Assembly (NCBI GenBank): GCA_963791575.1
Contig: CAWBSY010000009.1
Coordinates: 124,001-188,000, forward strand
Source: JAOAPG01 sp963791575
Lineage (GTDB): Bacteria > Acidobacteriota > Terriglobia > Terriglobales > Acidobacteriaceae
DNA length: 64,000 nucleotides
Direction of reading: 5' to 3'
Under the pieces are notes generated by a model, which worked only from the letters and a program-made list of their open reading frames with translations, was not told the origin of the DNA and searched no databases. Numbering within the stretch: position 1 is the first letter of the stretch; each line of letters starts with the position of its first letter. This document shows, piece by piece, positions 32,712-41,930 of the stretch. The position numbers were made by a program, and so were the translations under genes.

Positions 32712-34703
32712 ATGGATTTCAAACTCGTCAGTGACTACAAGCCTCAGGGGGACCAGGCAACCGCTATCAGTGCCCTGGTAAAGGGGTTATACGACCGCGA
32801 GCAGCACCAGGTCTTGCTGGGTGTAACCGGATCGGGCAAGACCTACACGATGGCCAAAGTGATCGAGCAGGTAAATCGTACTTCGATCGTGATGGCGCAC
32901 AACAAGACTTTGGCCGCGCAGCTTTACCATGAGTTCAAGAACTTCTTTCCTCATAATGCAATCGAGTACTTTGTCTCGTATTACGACTACTATCAGCCGG
33001 AAGCGTATGTTCCGGCGGCGGATCTCTATATTGAAAAGGAGTCCACCATCAATGAGGAGCTTGAAAAACTCCGGCTCTCCGCGACTCGGTCTCTGTTTGA
33101 GCGCCGCGATTGTTTGATTGTTTCCTCCGTGAGCTGCATCTACGGTTTGGGCTCGCCCGAAGCGTATTACGGCATGTTGCTGTTTCTGGAGAAGGGACAG
33201 AAGATCAAGCGGGAAGACATCACTCGCAAGCTGGTGGAGATCCTTTACGAGCGCACCGACGGGGATTTTCGCCGCGGCACATTCCGCGTGCGTGGCGACG
33301 TAATCGAGATCTTTCCGACTTACGACGACATGGCTTATCGCATTGAACTGTGGGGAGACGAAATCGAATCACTCGCGCAAATCGATCCCCTGTTCGGCAC
33401 GGTAAAACAGAAATACGTGCGTTTGCCGATCTATCCCAAAAATCATTACGTGATGAAGCCTGAGACGAGAACCAAGGCTGTCGAGTCCATTAAAGAAGAA
33501 TTGGAATGGTGGGAAGCGGAACTGGAAAAGCAAGGGCACGTCGTCGAGGCTCAGCGTGTACATCAGCGCACCATGTTCGATCTGGAGATGATCAAGTCAG
33601 TCGGCTACTGCCACGGCATCGAAAATTATTCCCGGCATTTCACGGGACGTCTGCCGGGGGAGCCGCCGCCAACGCTGCTCGATTATTTCCCGCGCGACTA
33701 TCTGATGTTTATTGACGAGTCTCACCAGACTATGCCGCAGCTGCATGCCATGTATCATGGCGACCGCTCGCGCAAGGCGAACCTGGTCGAGTATGGATTC
33801 CGTTTGCCCTCTGCTCTCGACAATCGTCCGCTAACGTTTGAAGAATTCGAGCACCGTATGGGACAGATGATCTACGTCTCTGCGACTCCAGGCCCTTACG
33901 AGTTGACTAAGTCCGCGGGGGTTGTCGTGGAACAAATCATCCGGCCCACAGGATTAGTCGATCCGCCGGTTGAGATTCGTCCTGTCAAAGGGCAGATTGA
34001 TGATTTGCTGCATGAAATCCGCGATCGTGTCTCGCGCGGTGAGCGCGTTCTGGTAACGACGCTTACCAAGCGCATGTCCGAGGACCTCGCCGAATACTAC
34101 AGCGAAGTCGGAGTGAAGTGCCGTTACATGCATTCGGAAATCGAGACTTTGGAACGTGTAAAGATCCTGCGTGATTTGCGTAAGGGCGAGTTCGATGTGC
34201 TGATTGGGATTAATCTCTTGCGCGAAGGATTGGATCTGCCGGAAGTCTCTCTGGTGGCCGTGTTGGACGCGGATAAAGAGGGATTTCTGCGCTCTAGTGG
34301 ATCGCTTATTCAGACAATTGGCCGTTGCGCACGAAACCTCAATGGCCGGGCAATTCTATACGCCGATCGCAGGACAGATTCCATGAATAAAGCTATTGGC
34401 GAAACCGATCGCCGGCGCGCAATTCAAGAAGCATATAACATCGAGAATGGGATCACGCCGGAGTCAATCGTCCGTCCGCTGGAGATGTCACTGGCGAAGA
34501 TTATTGCGGCAGACTACGCGGATCTGACGGACAGCGAAGCCGACGGAATACCTGATTTCCAATCCCAAAAAGATTTGGACGTGTATATAGGCAAGCTGGA
34601 AAGCGATATGCGTGAGGCGGCAAAGAAATTCGAGTTCGAGAAAGCCGCCAAGCTGAGGGATACGGTCAAAGAACTGAGGACCAAGGAATTTCTGTTTGTA
34701 TAA
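32712..34703 (+). CDS. uvrB: UvrABC excinuclease subunit B
   Basis: Damage-verification helicase of nucleotide excision repair. 663 residues, normal. Visible: FKLVSDYKPQGDQATAI, Walker A GVTGSGKT, the beta-hairpin region EYFVSYYDYYQPEAYVP, Walker B MFIDESHQT, YVSATPGPYEL, motif V/VI GINLLREGLDLPEVSLVAVLDADKEGF and QTIGRCARN, and a C-terminal UVR domain that contacts UvrC (LESDMREAAKKFEFEKAAKLRDTVKEL). ATG 32712 has a G-rich GCGGGGGAC upstream and gives the usual start. An upstream ATG at 32676 adds 12 atypical residues. Confidence 0.96.
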   Translation: MDFKLVSDYKPQGDQATAISALVKGLYDREQHQVLLGVTGSGKTYTMAKVIEQVNRTSIVMAHNKTLAAQLYHEFKNFFPHNAIEYFVSYYDYYQPEAYVPAADLYIEKESTINEELEKLRLSATRSLFERRDCLIVSSVSCIYGLGSPEAYYGMLLFLEKGQKIKREDITRKLVEILYERTDGDFRRGTFRVRGDVIEIFPTYDDMAYRIELWGDEIESLAQIDPLFGTVKQKYVRLPIYPKNHYVMKPETRTKAVESIKEELEWWEAELEKQGHVVEAQRVHQRTMFDLEMIKSVGYCHGIENYSRHFTGRLPGEPPPTLLDYFPRDYLMFIDESHQTMPQLHAMYHGDRSRKANLVEYGFRLPSALDNRPLTFEEFEHRMGQMIYVSATPGPYELTKSAGVVVEQIIRPTGLVDPPVEIRPVKGQIDDLLHEIRDRVSRGERVLVTTLTKRMSEDLAEYYSEVGVKCRYMHSEIETLERVKILRDLRKGEFDVLIGINLLREGLDLPEVSLVAVLDADKEGFLRSSGSLIQTIGRCARNLNGRAILYADRRTDSMNKAIGETDRRRAIQEAYNIENGITPESIVRPLEMSLAKIIAADYADLTDSEADGIPDFQSQKDLDVYIGKLESDMREAAKKFEFEKAAKLRDTVKELRTKEFLFV

Positions 34704-34752
34704 CTGCACTAGTTTCAGGAATCGTTTCCGTCGTAGAGAAACAAGGGGCGTT

Positions 34753-34783
34753 CCAAACAAAAGGGGCGACTTGAAGCCGCCCC
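34753..34783 (-). terminator. Rho-independent terminator of gyrB (minus strand)
   Basis: On the minus strand GGGGCG (34783-34778) and CGCCCC (34768-34763) form a 6-bp GC stem, followed by TTTTGTTTGG. It lies 20 bases past the gyrB stop, in the gap between the convergent uvrB and gyrB. Confidence 0.75.
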
Positions 34784-34802
34784 ACACTACCAATAGTTCA
34801 AA

Positions 34803-37433
34803 TTAAATATCCAGGTTCTTCACATCCATTGCGTTTTCTTCGATGAATTTGCGGCGGGACTCTACGTCTTCTCCCATCAGCGTGCTGAAGATGGTTTCGC
34901 ATTCCGCAATGTCTTCAAGCTTCACGGACAATAGTGTGCGCCGCTCGGGATCCATGGTCGTCTCCCAGAGCTGCTGGGAAGTCATTTCGCCCAGACCTTT
35001 GTAGCGCTGCACGATGTAGTCCTTGCGGCCTTCTCCGAGAACGTAATCAAAGAGCTCACGAGCAGTTTCTTTTTGCACGCTCTGCGGTTCCGTGAGTCTC
35101 TTCTTTGCGGCTGGAGCAGCTTTCTTCTGTACTGCCTCGCCATCCTCAACTTCAGCGTCGATCGAGGATTCGGCATCAGCGCCGTTACCGCTTGGCGCCG
35201 CGCTCTTTCCTAATGTTTCGATGATGAACGGCGGTTCCATGTAAGGCTCGATCTGTTTGAACTTCGAGAGCAGTTGCCGGTACTCGGCAGTGGATGCAAG
35301 CTCCCAGTTAATCAAACGTTCCGCACCCTGTGAGCTCACGAAGCGCACTGCCCATAGGCTGTGCTCTTCGTCGAATCGGCTCTCGACTTCCTGAAACTTG
35401 CGCTCTTTCTCCAGTTTCTTGAGACTCTTCTCCAGCTTCTCGATTTTTTTCGGAGGCGCATTCTTGTCCCCTTCAAAATCAGAGCGCTTGGAAAGATCAA
35501 GCTTGGGCAGCAATTCCGTTACAGCCTCATCGCGCAGGCGCTTGCTGACCTTGTCGAAAAAGCCCATGTAGTCATTAAGGACGGTGATAAACCTTGCCAG
35601 TGTTTGGCCTTCGAGCTTCGCCGCACCCTCGCCGTAACGGACCGTCAGCCCATCCGACGCGCGCTTTACCATTACCTTCACGAATTCGCGATCGTCTTTG
35701 ATGTACTGCTGCGTCTTGCCCTTCTTGATCGAATAGAGCGGCGGTTGCGCGATGTAGACGTTATTGCGCTTGATCAACTCCTGCATGTGACGGAAGAAGA
35801 ATGTCAGCAGCAACGTGCGGATGTGGCTTCCGTCCACGTCGGCGTCTGTCATTAAAATGATTTTGCCGTAACGAACTTTCGTAGGATCGAAGTCTTCCTT
35901 GGAAATGCCGGTGCCAAGCGCGGTTATCATGGCGCGAATTTCTTCGTGTCCCAGCATTTTGTCGTAACGCGCTTTTTCGACGTTGAGAATTTTTCCTTTG
36001 AGCGGTAGGATCGCCTGAAAGCGCCGATCACGTCCCTGCTTCGCCGTACCACCTGCCGATTCACCCTCTACCAGGAACAGTTCACACCGCTCTGGCTGCC
36101 GTTCAGAACAATCTGCTAGTTTGCCAGGAAGCCCACCACCGTCGAGAGCCCCTTTTCTGCGGGTTAAGTCGCGAGCTTTCCTCGCTGCTTCTCGAGCGCG
36201 GGCAGCGTCGATGGCTTTGTTGATGATCTTTCGCCCAACGGTCGGGTTCTGTTCGAGATAGGCGCCAAGGCGTTCGTTTACGAATGCCTGTACGACTCCT
36301 GCGATATCGGAATTCAGTTTGCCTTTGGTCTGACCTTCGAATTGCGGCTGCGGCAGCTTTACACTGATGACAGCAACGAGCCCTTCACGCACGTCGTCAC
36401 CGGTGAGATTTTCTTTGACGTCTTTGAACAATCCCATCTGCTGTCCGGCGTAATTGATGGTTCGGGTCAGCGATGTACGGAAGCCGGAAAGGTGCGTTCC
36501 ACCATCTACCGTGTTGATGTTGTTGGCGAAACTAAAGACGGTTTCAGAATACGCATCGTTGTATTGCAGACCAATTTCCATGGCGATGCCATCGCGCTCG
36601 GCTTCCATGTAAATCGGCTTGTCATGCAATACCTGTTTACCGCGATTGAGATGTTTTATAAATTCCGCGATGCCGCCGTTGTATTTGAAATCTGCGGTCT
36701 TCGGATTCCCGGTCTTCGGGTCTGTCGTACGTTCATCCGTGAGCGTAATCAGCAGGCCTTTGTTCAGGAAAGCCAATTCTCGCAGCCGCTGGGAGAGCGT
36801 GTCGAAGTTATATTCGGTTACGGTGAAAATGCTTCGGTCGGGTAGAAAACGTACTTTGGTTCCGCGCTTTTTGGTCGCTCCGGCTTTTTTCAGTTTGCTG
36901 GTCGGTTCACCCTTCGAGTAAGTCTGTTCGAAGGTGAATCCGTCACGCCAGATTTCGAGGTCCAATTCTTCACTGAGCGCGTTTACGCAAGAGACGCCAA
37001 CACCGTGCAATCCACCAGAGACTTTATAGGTCGATGAATCGAATTTTCCGCCCGCGTGCAGAGTCGTCATGACCACTTGCGCGGCGGGAATTTTTTCGCC
37101 ATCGATGTCCATTGAATCGACAGGAATTCCGCGTCCGTTGTCGACTACCGTGATGGAGTTGTCGATGTGGATTGTGGCTTCAATCTTGTCCGCATGGCCA
37201 GCGAGAGCTTCGTCGACGGAATTGTCTACGACTTCATAGACCAGATGGTGCAATCCCATCTCGCCTGTCGACCCGATATACATAGCAGGACGCTTCCGGA
37301 CAGCTTCCATACCGCCCAGCACTTTGATCGAATCGGCGGTGTAATCCCCGTTCGCGGTGACTGGTTTTACGTTCTTTGCTTTCGGATCGCTCTTGCTGTC
37401 AACAATTGCTGCAGTGATTTCTTTCGTAGCCAT
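34803..37433 (-). CDS. gyrB: DNA gyrase subunit B
   Basis: ATPase/TOPRIM subunit of gyrase that introduces negative supercoils. N-terminal GHKL ATPase: RKRPAMYIGSTGEMGLHHLVYEVVDNSVDEALAG, VVDNGRGIPVD, GGLHGVGVSCVNALS. TOPRIM: LFLVEGESAGGTAKQGRDR, LPLKGKILNVEKARYDKML and DADVDGSHIRTLLLTFF. The C-terminal part contains YIVQRYKGLGEMTSQQLWETTMDPERRTLL. At 876 residues it exceeds most GyrB; the extra is a charged/low-complexity insert (near residues 660-790) between the TOPRIM domain and the tail. An ACGGAG site lies before the ATG. It is transcribed away from hpnH; dnaN and dnaA are further along on the same strand. Confidence 0.96.
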   Translation of the reverse strand: MATKEITAAIVDSKSDPKAKNVKPVTANGDYTADSIKVLGGMEAVRKRPAMYIGSTGEMGLHHLVYEVVDNSVDEALAGHADKIEATIHIDNSITVVDNGRGIPVDSMDIDGEKIPAAQVVMTTLHAGGKFDSSTYKVSGGLHGVGVSCVNALSEELDLEIWRDGFTFEQTYSKGEPTSKLKKAGATKKRGTKVRFLPDRSIFTVTEYNFDTLSQRLRELAFLNKGLLITLTDERTTDPKTGNPKTADFKYNGGIAEFIKHLNRGKQVLHDKPIYMEAERDGIAMEIGLQYNDAYSETVFSFANNINTVDGGTHLSGFRTSLTRTINYAGQQMGLFKDVKENLTGDDVREGLVAVISVKLPQPQFEGQTKGKLNSDIAGVVQAFVNERLGAYLEQNPTVGRKIINKAIDAARAREAARKARDLTRRKGALDGGGLPGKLADCSERQPERCELFLVEGESAGGTAKQGRDRRFQAILPLKGKILNVEKARYDKMLGHEEIRAMITALGTGISKEDFDPTKVRYGKIILMTDADVDGSHIRTLLLTFFFRHMQELIKRNNVYIAQPPLYSIKKGKTQQYIKDDREFVKVMVKRASDGLTVRYGEGAAKLEGQTLARFITVLNDYMGFFDKVSKRLRDEAVTELLPKLDLSKRSDFEGDKNAPPKKIEKLEKSLKKLEKERKFQEVESRFDEEHSLWAVRFVSSQGAERLINWELASTAEYRQLLSKFKQIEPYMEPPFIIETLGKSAAPSGNGADAESSIDAEVEDGEAVQKKAAPAAKKRLTEPQSVQKETARELFDYVLGEGRKDYIVQRYKGLGEMTSQQLWETTMDPERRTLLSVKLEDIAECETIFSTLMGEDVESRRKFIEENAMDVKNLDI

Positions 37434-37548
37434 TCAACTCCGTGGAGAGTGCCTGATTTGTGTCTCGGGCCGACCGTGCTTTTTGCTGCCCCAAAACCCT
37501 TCAAATTGCTGAAATTACTGGCACTTATGTCGGCGGAAGTTACTCTGA

Positions 37549-37557
37549 ATTATACCA
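37549..37557 (-). promoter_or_regulatory. Probable extended -10 promoter for gyrB
   Basis: Minus strand TGGTATAAT, a TGn extension plus perfect TATAAT, about 115 bases before the gyrB ATG. A matching -35 is not clear, which extended -10 promoters do not need. Confidence 0.5.
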
Positions 37558-37722
37558 CATCTGGAGCTGTTTTTCGGCCCCGGCATTCGCTCTATAACTG
37601 ATGCATTTACAATGCTTTCAACGCCTCAATTTCACGGCCATAAGGCATTGAAGCATCAGGCACCTGCGCGCATCTAAGCAGACTGACCCTGATAGCATAG
37701 AGAGTGGGAGAATAGCGTAACG

Positions 37723-38844
37723 ATGAGTGTTCCGATTTCGCAGATGTGGACCGTGGCGACGTATGTCATCGGGCAGAAGCTTGCCGGACGCAAGCAGTAT
37801 CCGCTGGTTCTGATGCTCGAGCCGCTGTTCCGCTGCAATCTTGCGTGCGCTGGCTGCGGGAAAATTCAGTATCCGGCTCACATTCTTAAGAAGAATCTCA
37901 GCCCTGAAGAATGTTTCAAAGCAGTCGATGAGTGCGGCGCTCCCATGGTCTCGATTCCCGGCGGCGAGCCGCTCATGCATCCCGAGATCGACAAAATTGT
38001 CGAAGGGTTGGTTGCGCGCAAGAAATATATTTACCTCTGCACCAACGCTCTCCTGCTAAAAGAAAAGATTCATCTTTTCAAGCCGAGCAAGTACCTGACT
38101 TTCAGCGTTCACCTTGACGGACAAAAAGAGCACCATGATTTCTCTGTATGTCGCGAGGGTGGGTACGAGATCGCCGCGGATGGCATTCGGGAAGCGCTGA
38201 AACGCGGCTTCCGAGTTACTACGAACACGACGTTGTTCGATGGGACAGATCCCAAGAGCGTACGCGCTTTCTTCGATGAGATGATGGACCTCGGCATCGA
38301 AGGCATGATGCTTTCACCCGGCTATTCGTACGAGAAGGCTCCCGATCAGCAGCATTTTCTGGGACGCGCGCGAACGCGGCGTCTGTTTCGCGCGATTCTT
38401 TCCAACCGTGAGAAGAATTGGAAGTTCAATCTTTCTCCGCTGTTTCTCGAATTCCTGATGGGCAAACGTACTTTCGCTTGCACGCCATGGGGAATGCCAA
38501 CTTACAACATCTTTGGCTGGCAGAAGCCTTGTTACCTGTTGCAAGACGGATACGCCGATACTTTCCAGGAATTGCTCGCAGAAACCGATTGGGCGAACTA
38601 TGGAACTGAATCAGGCAATCCAAAGTGCGCGAATTGCATGGTGCACAGCGGATACGAAGCCTCAGCGGTTAATGCTACTTTCAGTTCGCTAAACGGATTC
38701 CTCGCCACCGTGAAGGCTACATTGTTCTCGCGCTATCCGGATGAAGGGGCTTACAGGTTGTTGGATGAAGAAGGCGAGGCGTCCGGTCATCCACTGGTGC
38801 AGATCGAGACGTCGAATGAAACGCTGGAGGAGACACGGGCGTGA
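37723..38844 (+). CDS. hpnH: Adenosyl-hopene transferase HpnH (radical SAM)
   Basis: Radical-SAM enzyme that attaches an adenosyl group to diploptene in the first step of C35 hopanoid synthesis. 373 residues. N-terminus MSVPISQMWTVATYVIGQKLAGRKQYPLVLMLEPLFRC is typical; the 4Fe-4S ligands are C38, C42 and C45 (CNLACAGC). Further: VSIPGGEPLMHPEI, LTFSVHLDGQKEHHD, PGYSYEKAPDQQHFLGR, and the C-terminal Cys-rich PKCANCMVHSGYE of the HpnH SPASM-like tail. The next gene overlaps its stop codon, so the two are translationally coupled. Other hopanoid genes are not in this window. Confidence 0.93.
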   Translation: MSVPISQMWTVATYVIGQKLAGRKQYPLVLMLEPLFRCNLACAGCGKIQYPAHILKKNLSPEECFKAVDECGAPMVSIPGGEPLMHPEIDKIVEGLVARKKYIYLCTNALLLKEKIHLFKPSKYLTFSVHLDGQKEHHDFSVCREGGYEIAADGIREALKRGFRVTTNTTLFDGTDPKSVRAFFDEMMDLGIEGMMLSPGYSYEKAPDQQHFLGRARTRRLFRAILSNREKNWKFNLSPLFLEFLMGKRTFACTPWGMPTYNIFGWQKPCYLLQDGYADTFQELLAETDWANYGTESGNPKCANCMVHSGYEASAVNATFSSLNGFLATVKATLFSRYPDEGAYRLLDEEGEASGHPLVQIETSNETLEETRA

Positions 38845-39251
38845 TGGAAAATCTTGCAGCGGACGCGCTAGAAGTAGCTCCGGGACGGGAACGAGAGAAG
38901 CTTGAAGGCTGGATTCCGGCACTCGCCAGCGATGAAGAAATTCGCAGTGCTCTGGAGAAGGCTTTCGACTATCGCGGCGACGTCACCATCACCCAAAAAG
39001 ATGGATCCAGGATAGAGGGATATTTATTCGATCGACGTAGCGGCGCCAGTTTGGCCGATTCGCGTGTGCGTGTGATTCCGAAAGATTCCAACCAGAAGAT
39101 TGCGATTCCGTACTCTGAAATCGCTGCGCTGGCATTCAGCGGCCGCGATACGGCGGCGGGAAAGAGTTTCGACGCCTGGGTAAAGAAGTATCAGGAAAAG
39201 AAAGCCGCGGGCGAGAAGGATATCGCGCTGCATCCGGAAGCGCTCGAGTAG
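38844..39251 (+). CDS. Small conserved-looking protein coupled to hpnH, unknown function
   Basis: 135 residues. The ATG at 38844 shares its A with the hpnH TGA (ATGA-type overlap), and a GTG at 38841 is also in frame. Sequence: an acidic N-terminal helix (APGREREKLEGWIPALASDEEIRSALEKAFDYRGD), then strands VTITQKDGSRIEGYLFDRRSG and RVRVIPKDSNQKIAIPYSEIAALAFSG, and a basic tail KSFDAWVKKYQEKKAAGEKD. The strand pattern suggests a small beta-barrel like an Sm/PRC-type fold. Coupling points to a role linked with hopanoids. Cytosolic. Confidence 0.75.
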   Translation: MENLAADALEVAPGREREKLEGWIPALASDEEIRSALEKAFDYRGDVTITQKDGSRIEGYLFDRRSGASLADSRVRVIPKDSNQKIAIPYSEIAALAFSGRDTAAGKSFDAWVKKYQEKKAAGEKDIALHPEALE

Positions 39252-39260
39252 ATCGTCGTT

Positions 39261-39348
39261 CTGTCATGCTGAGCGAAGTCGAAGCATCCCTACTCTCACG
39301 AAATTGCCAAACGTAGGGATTCCTCGCCTAGTGCGCTCGGAATGACAG
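39261..39348 (+). repeat. Dispersed repeat with CTGTCAT ... ATGACAG arms
   Basis: CTGTCATGCTGAGCGAAGTC at the left, GTGCGCTCGGAATGACAG at the right, with CATCCCTAC/GTAGGGAT as a second inner pair. The long imperfect hairpin fills the gap after the hpnH-coupled gene. A related right arm occurs near 22328-22345. Confidence 0.7.
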
Positions 39349-39382
39349 TGTGGGTGGTAATGTCTTTCGCGCTGAGCGGAAA

Positions 39383-40031
39383 TTAGCGCGCCGACTTCTT
39401 CACGCCAAAGCTCAATCCTTCAATCAATTCCGTCACTTCATCTTCGTTCCCTCCGATGAACGTAAACGAAATTACATAGCCTTTCGCAATCATCACTAGC
39501 GAACTCTGCTGCATGGTCAAGCCGCTGTCTTTCTTAATGTAGTCGACACGCACGATCGGCTTGGCATCCACGGGGAACTCGTAAGGCTCGTTCACCACCT
39601 TAAAGCCCTTGCTCGTTGTTAACTCCGTGAGGGGTCCGAAATACTCCGCTGCATTCTTCAGTCCCGGATAGGAAGAGACACTCTCCGCCGCGATTACAAC
39701 CGCTGAATCAACCGTATTGCCCGGCGCGCCCGGAGGCCGTTCAAAGGTTGACAGCAAGACTTGTGACTTACCTGGCTCCGTGTTTTCCAGCGCCGCGTCT
39801 CGCTGCATGTCCTGCGTACGGTCGACCCATCCATAGGGAAGTTTGTAGCTGAAGCCAAGCGCAGGATTGCGGTAGACGTTGCCCTCGAAAGTGCCGGGAT
39901 CGAGAGTCGAAGCTTTCTGATGTGAAGTGTCGCGCGACGATGACGAAGCTTGAGGAGTTTGCTGTGCGCCCAATGCTGTCGAGGTCAAAGAGAACAATGC
40001 CTGACAGGGTGGCCGCTCTGAGTCGAAACAT
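39383..40031 (-). CDS. Secreted protein of unknown function, start frameshifted
   Basis: About 215 residues. The mature part reads FEGNVYRNPALGFSYKLPYGWVDRTQDMQ ... SQVLLSTFERPPG ... VVIAAESVSSYPGLKNAAEYFG ... EPYEFPVDAKPIVRVDYIKKDSGLTMQQSSLVMIAKGYVISFTFIGG, a PsbP/DcrB-like alpha-beta layout by pattern. The export signal is split between frames: ATG 40031 gives MFRLRAATLSG, while LFSLTSTALGAQ-Q continues one base later. One extra base near 40000 (GGCATTGTTC) explains this. The uninterrupted frame alone would start at TTG 39997. Confidence 0.72.
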
Positions 40032-40078
40032 CTCTTTATGTTACAGGAATGGTGCGGTTAATCTTCAGGCCATGCCCT

Positions 40079-40498
40079 TCAGGCCGCTTGGCCTATCGCC
40101 ACCGGCTGGGCACAGTGCGAACAGCGCCGCGCGTCGATTGGAATCTCGCTCAGGCATTCCGGGCACTTCTTCGTTGTGGGGTCGGCTGGAGCAGGAGCTT
40201 TCCGCATTCTAGCTACGAGCGCATTGATCGGGGTCACGACGAAGAAATAAACAGCTGCGGCAATCAGAAAAAACGAAACCGCAGCATTGATAAAGTCACC
40301 GACAGGAAAGGTACTGCCGTGAATGGTGAAGCCGATGGCGGAGAAGTCCGGTTTTCCGACCAGCGCTGCGATGAGCGGAGTGAGAAGGTCCTTAGTGAAG
40401 GCGGTGACCACGCCTCCGAAAGCAGCGCCGATGACTACACCAACTGCGAGATCGACGACATTGCCGCGAAGAATGAATTGCTTGAATCCGCTGAGCAT
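40079..40498 (-). CDS. mscL: Large-conductance mechanosensitive channel with C-terminal zinc ribbon
   Basis: 139 residues from ATG 40498 (GGGGG upstream). MscL core: MLSGFKQFILRGNVVDLAVGVVIGAAFGGVVTAFTKDLLTPLIA (amphipathic N-helix and pore TM1), then GDFINAAVSFFLIAAAVYFFVVTPIN (TM2). It releases osmolytes on hypo-osmotic shock. Instead of the usual helical bundle, the C-terminus has two Cys pairs, CPEC (112, 115) and CSHC (126, 129), a zinc-ribbon pattern. The gene is followed by a secreted protein gene on the same strand and preceded by dnaN. Confidence 0.94.
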   Translation of the reverse strand: MLSGFKQFILRGNVVDLAVGVVIGAAFGGVVTAFTKDLLTPLIAALVGKPDFSAIGFTIHGSTFPVGDFINAAVSFFLIAAAVYFFVVTPINALVARMRKAPAPADPTTKKCPECLSEIPIDARRCSHCAQPVAIGQAA

Positions 40499-40620
40499 GG
40501 CTAACCCCCGGACGGCATAACGCATTTGAAGAAGAGGTTTAACTAACCGTATATGCGTCGAGCTACTTAGTAGAACTAACAAACAGTTGTCAGTTCGATG
40601 TTCTCAGTTCCCAGACGCCC

Positions 40621-41778
40621 TCAAATCCGCATTGGCATTACGATGTAGCGGTACTTGTAATCTTCACTCTCGGCTGGCCTTAGCTGTCCTGCTGACTGTG
40701 CATCTTTCAGCTCTAGCTTTACTTCGCCTGCTCCGGCAGCTTTGAGGAATTCCAGTACATACTGCGCATTGAAGCCGATAGTAAGCGCCTCGCCGTTGTA
40801 GTCGATTTCGATGGAATCTTCTGACTCGCCAGTTTCTGTCGAAGAAGCCGAGAGTTTCAGCTCGCCTTTGTCCAGCTTCAGGCGCACGGCGCGGGATCGT
40901 TCGTCTGCAAATTGCGCCACGCGAGAGATAGCCGCGCCGAAATCTCCTCCATGCAGCAGGATGCTCTTGCTGTTGTCTTTCGGAAGCACAGCCTCGTAGT
41001 TCGGGAATTGTCCGGTGAGCTGGCGCGAAGTCAGCAACCGCGAGCCAATGCGGAAAAACAGAGTGGATTCGTCTTTGGCAAACTCGATTTCGTCGGCGTC
41101 GGTTGAATCCAGCAGGGACTTTAACTCGTCCATGGCTTTCTTCGGGACCAGCGTCTTTAGTTCTCCCGAAACTCCGTCAAATTTTTCGCCAGTCCGTTCG
41201 ATATGCGCCAGCCGATGGCCGTCGGTCGCGACCATGGTGATTGACTCCGGCTTCAGAACCATTAAAGCGCCGTTCAAGGTATAGCGCGATTCTTCGCTGG
41301 CAATGGCGAATCCGGTTTTGGCGATCATGGAGCGCAATACTTGAGCAGGGATCTTTACTACTCCGACGGTTGGAAACACTGGCAAGCTCGGGAAGTTCGA
41401 CTTTGCCATGCCGACCATCTTCGTGTTGGAACGGCCGCAGCGGATGCTGACCCAATGGTTTTCAAGCAGCTTGATGGTGATGTCGGCGTCCGGCAGCAAC
41501 TTCACATAGTCGTGAAGCTTGCGGGCAGGGATGGTGCAGGAGCCTTCTTTTTTCACCTTGGCATTGCAGGAAGTGCGCAGGCTTAAGTCAAGGTCGGTGG
41601 CAGTGAGGGAGAGCTTATCGCCGGCGGCTTCAAACAAATAATTGGACAGGATCGGGATGGTGGTCTTGCGCTCCACTACGCCTTGGGTCGCCGTGAGCTC
41701 GCGTAAGAGTTCAACCTTGCTGACCGTGATTTCCATCGTAGTGGTTCCCGTCGCTGAGGCAATTGCTTCTACCGGCAT
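40621..41778 (-). CDS. dnaN: DNA polymerase III beta subunit (sliding clamp)
   Basis: Ring-shaped processivity clamp, three repeated domains. Start region MEITVSKVELLRELTATQGVVERKTTIPILSNYLFEA is typical; further marks are LSLTATDLDLSLRTSC, ATDGHRLA in the middle, and the C-terminal YRYIVMPMRI. 385 residues from ATG 41778 (GGGGGATCAGGT upstream) or 371 from ATG 41736. It follows dnaA on the same strand after about 150 bases, the standard order. Confidence 0.96.
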   Translation of the reverse strand: MPVEAIASATGTTTMEITVSKVELLRELTATQGVVERKTTIPILSNYLFEAAGDKLSLTATDLDLSLRTSCNAKVKKEGSCTIPARKLHDYVKLLPDADITIKLLENHWVSIRCGRSNTKMVGMAKSNFPSLPVFPTVGVVKIPAQVLRSMIAKTGFAIASEESRYTLNGALMVLKPESITMVATDGHRLAHIERTGEKFDGVSGELKTLVPKKAMDELKSLLDSTDADEIEFAKDESTLFFRIGSRLLTSRQLTGQFPNYEAVLPKDNSKSILLHGGDFGAAISRVAQFADERSRAVRLKLDKGELKLSASSTETGESEDSIEIDYNGEALTIGFNAQYVLEFLKAAGAGEVKLELKDAQSAGQLRPAESEDYKYRYIVMPMRI

Positions 41779-41930
41779 ACCTGATCCCCCGTGGCGCGGC
41801 GCTACTGATACTCACTTTATATCAAAATAAAAACCATTTAAACCAGCGGTAACCGAATGGAACGCAAAAAAGCTCAGTTCCGTTCGCCTTTGGGTTTTTT
41901 GCCCGCCTTTATGCCCAAGGAGAGCGGAAA

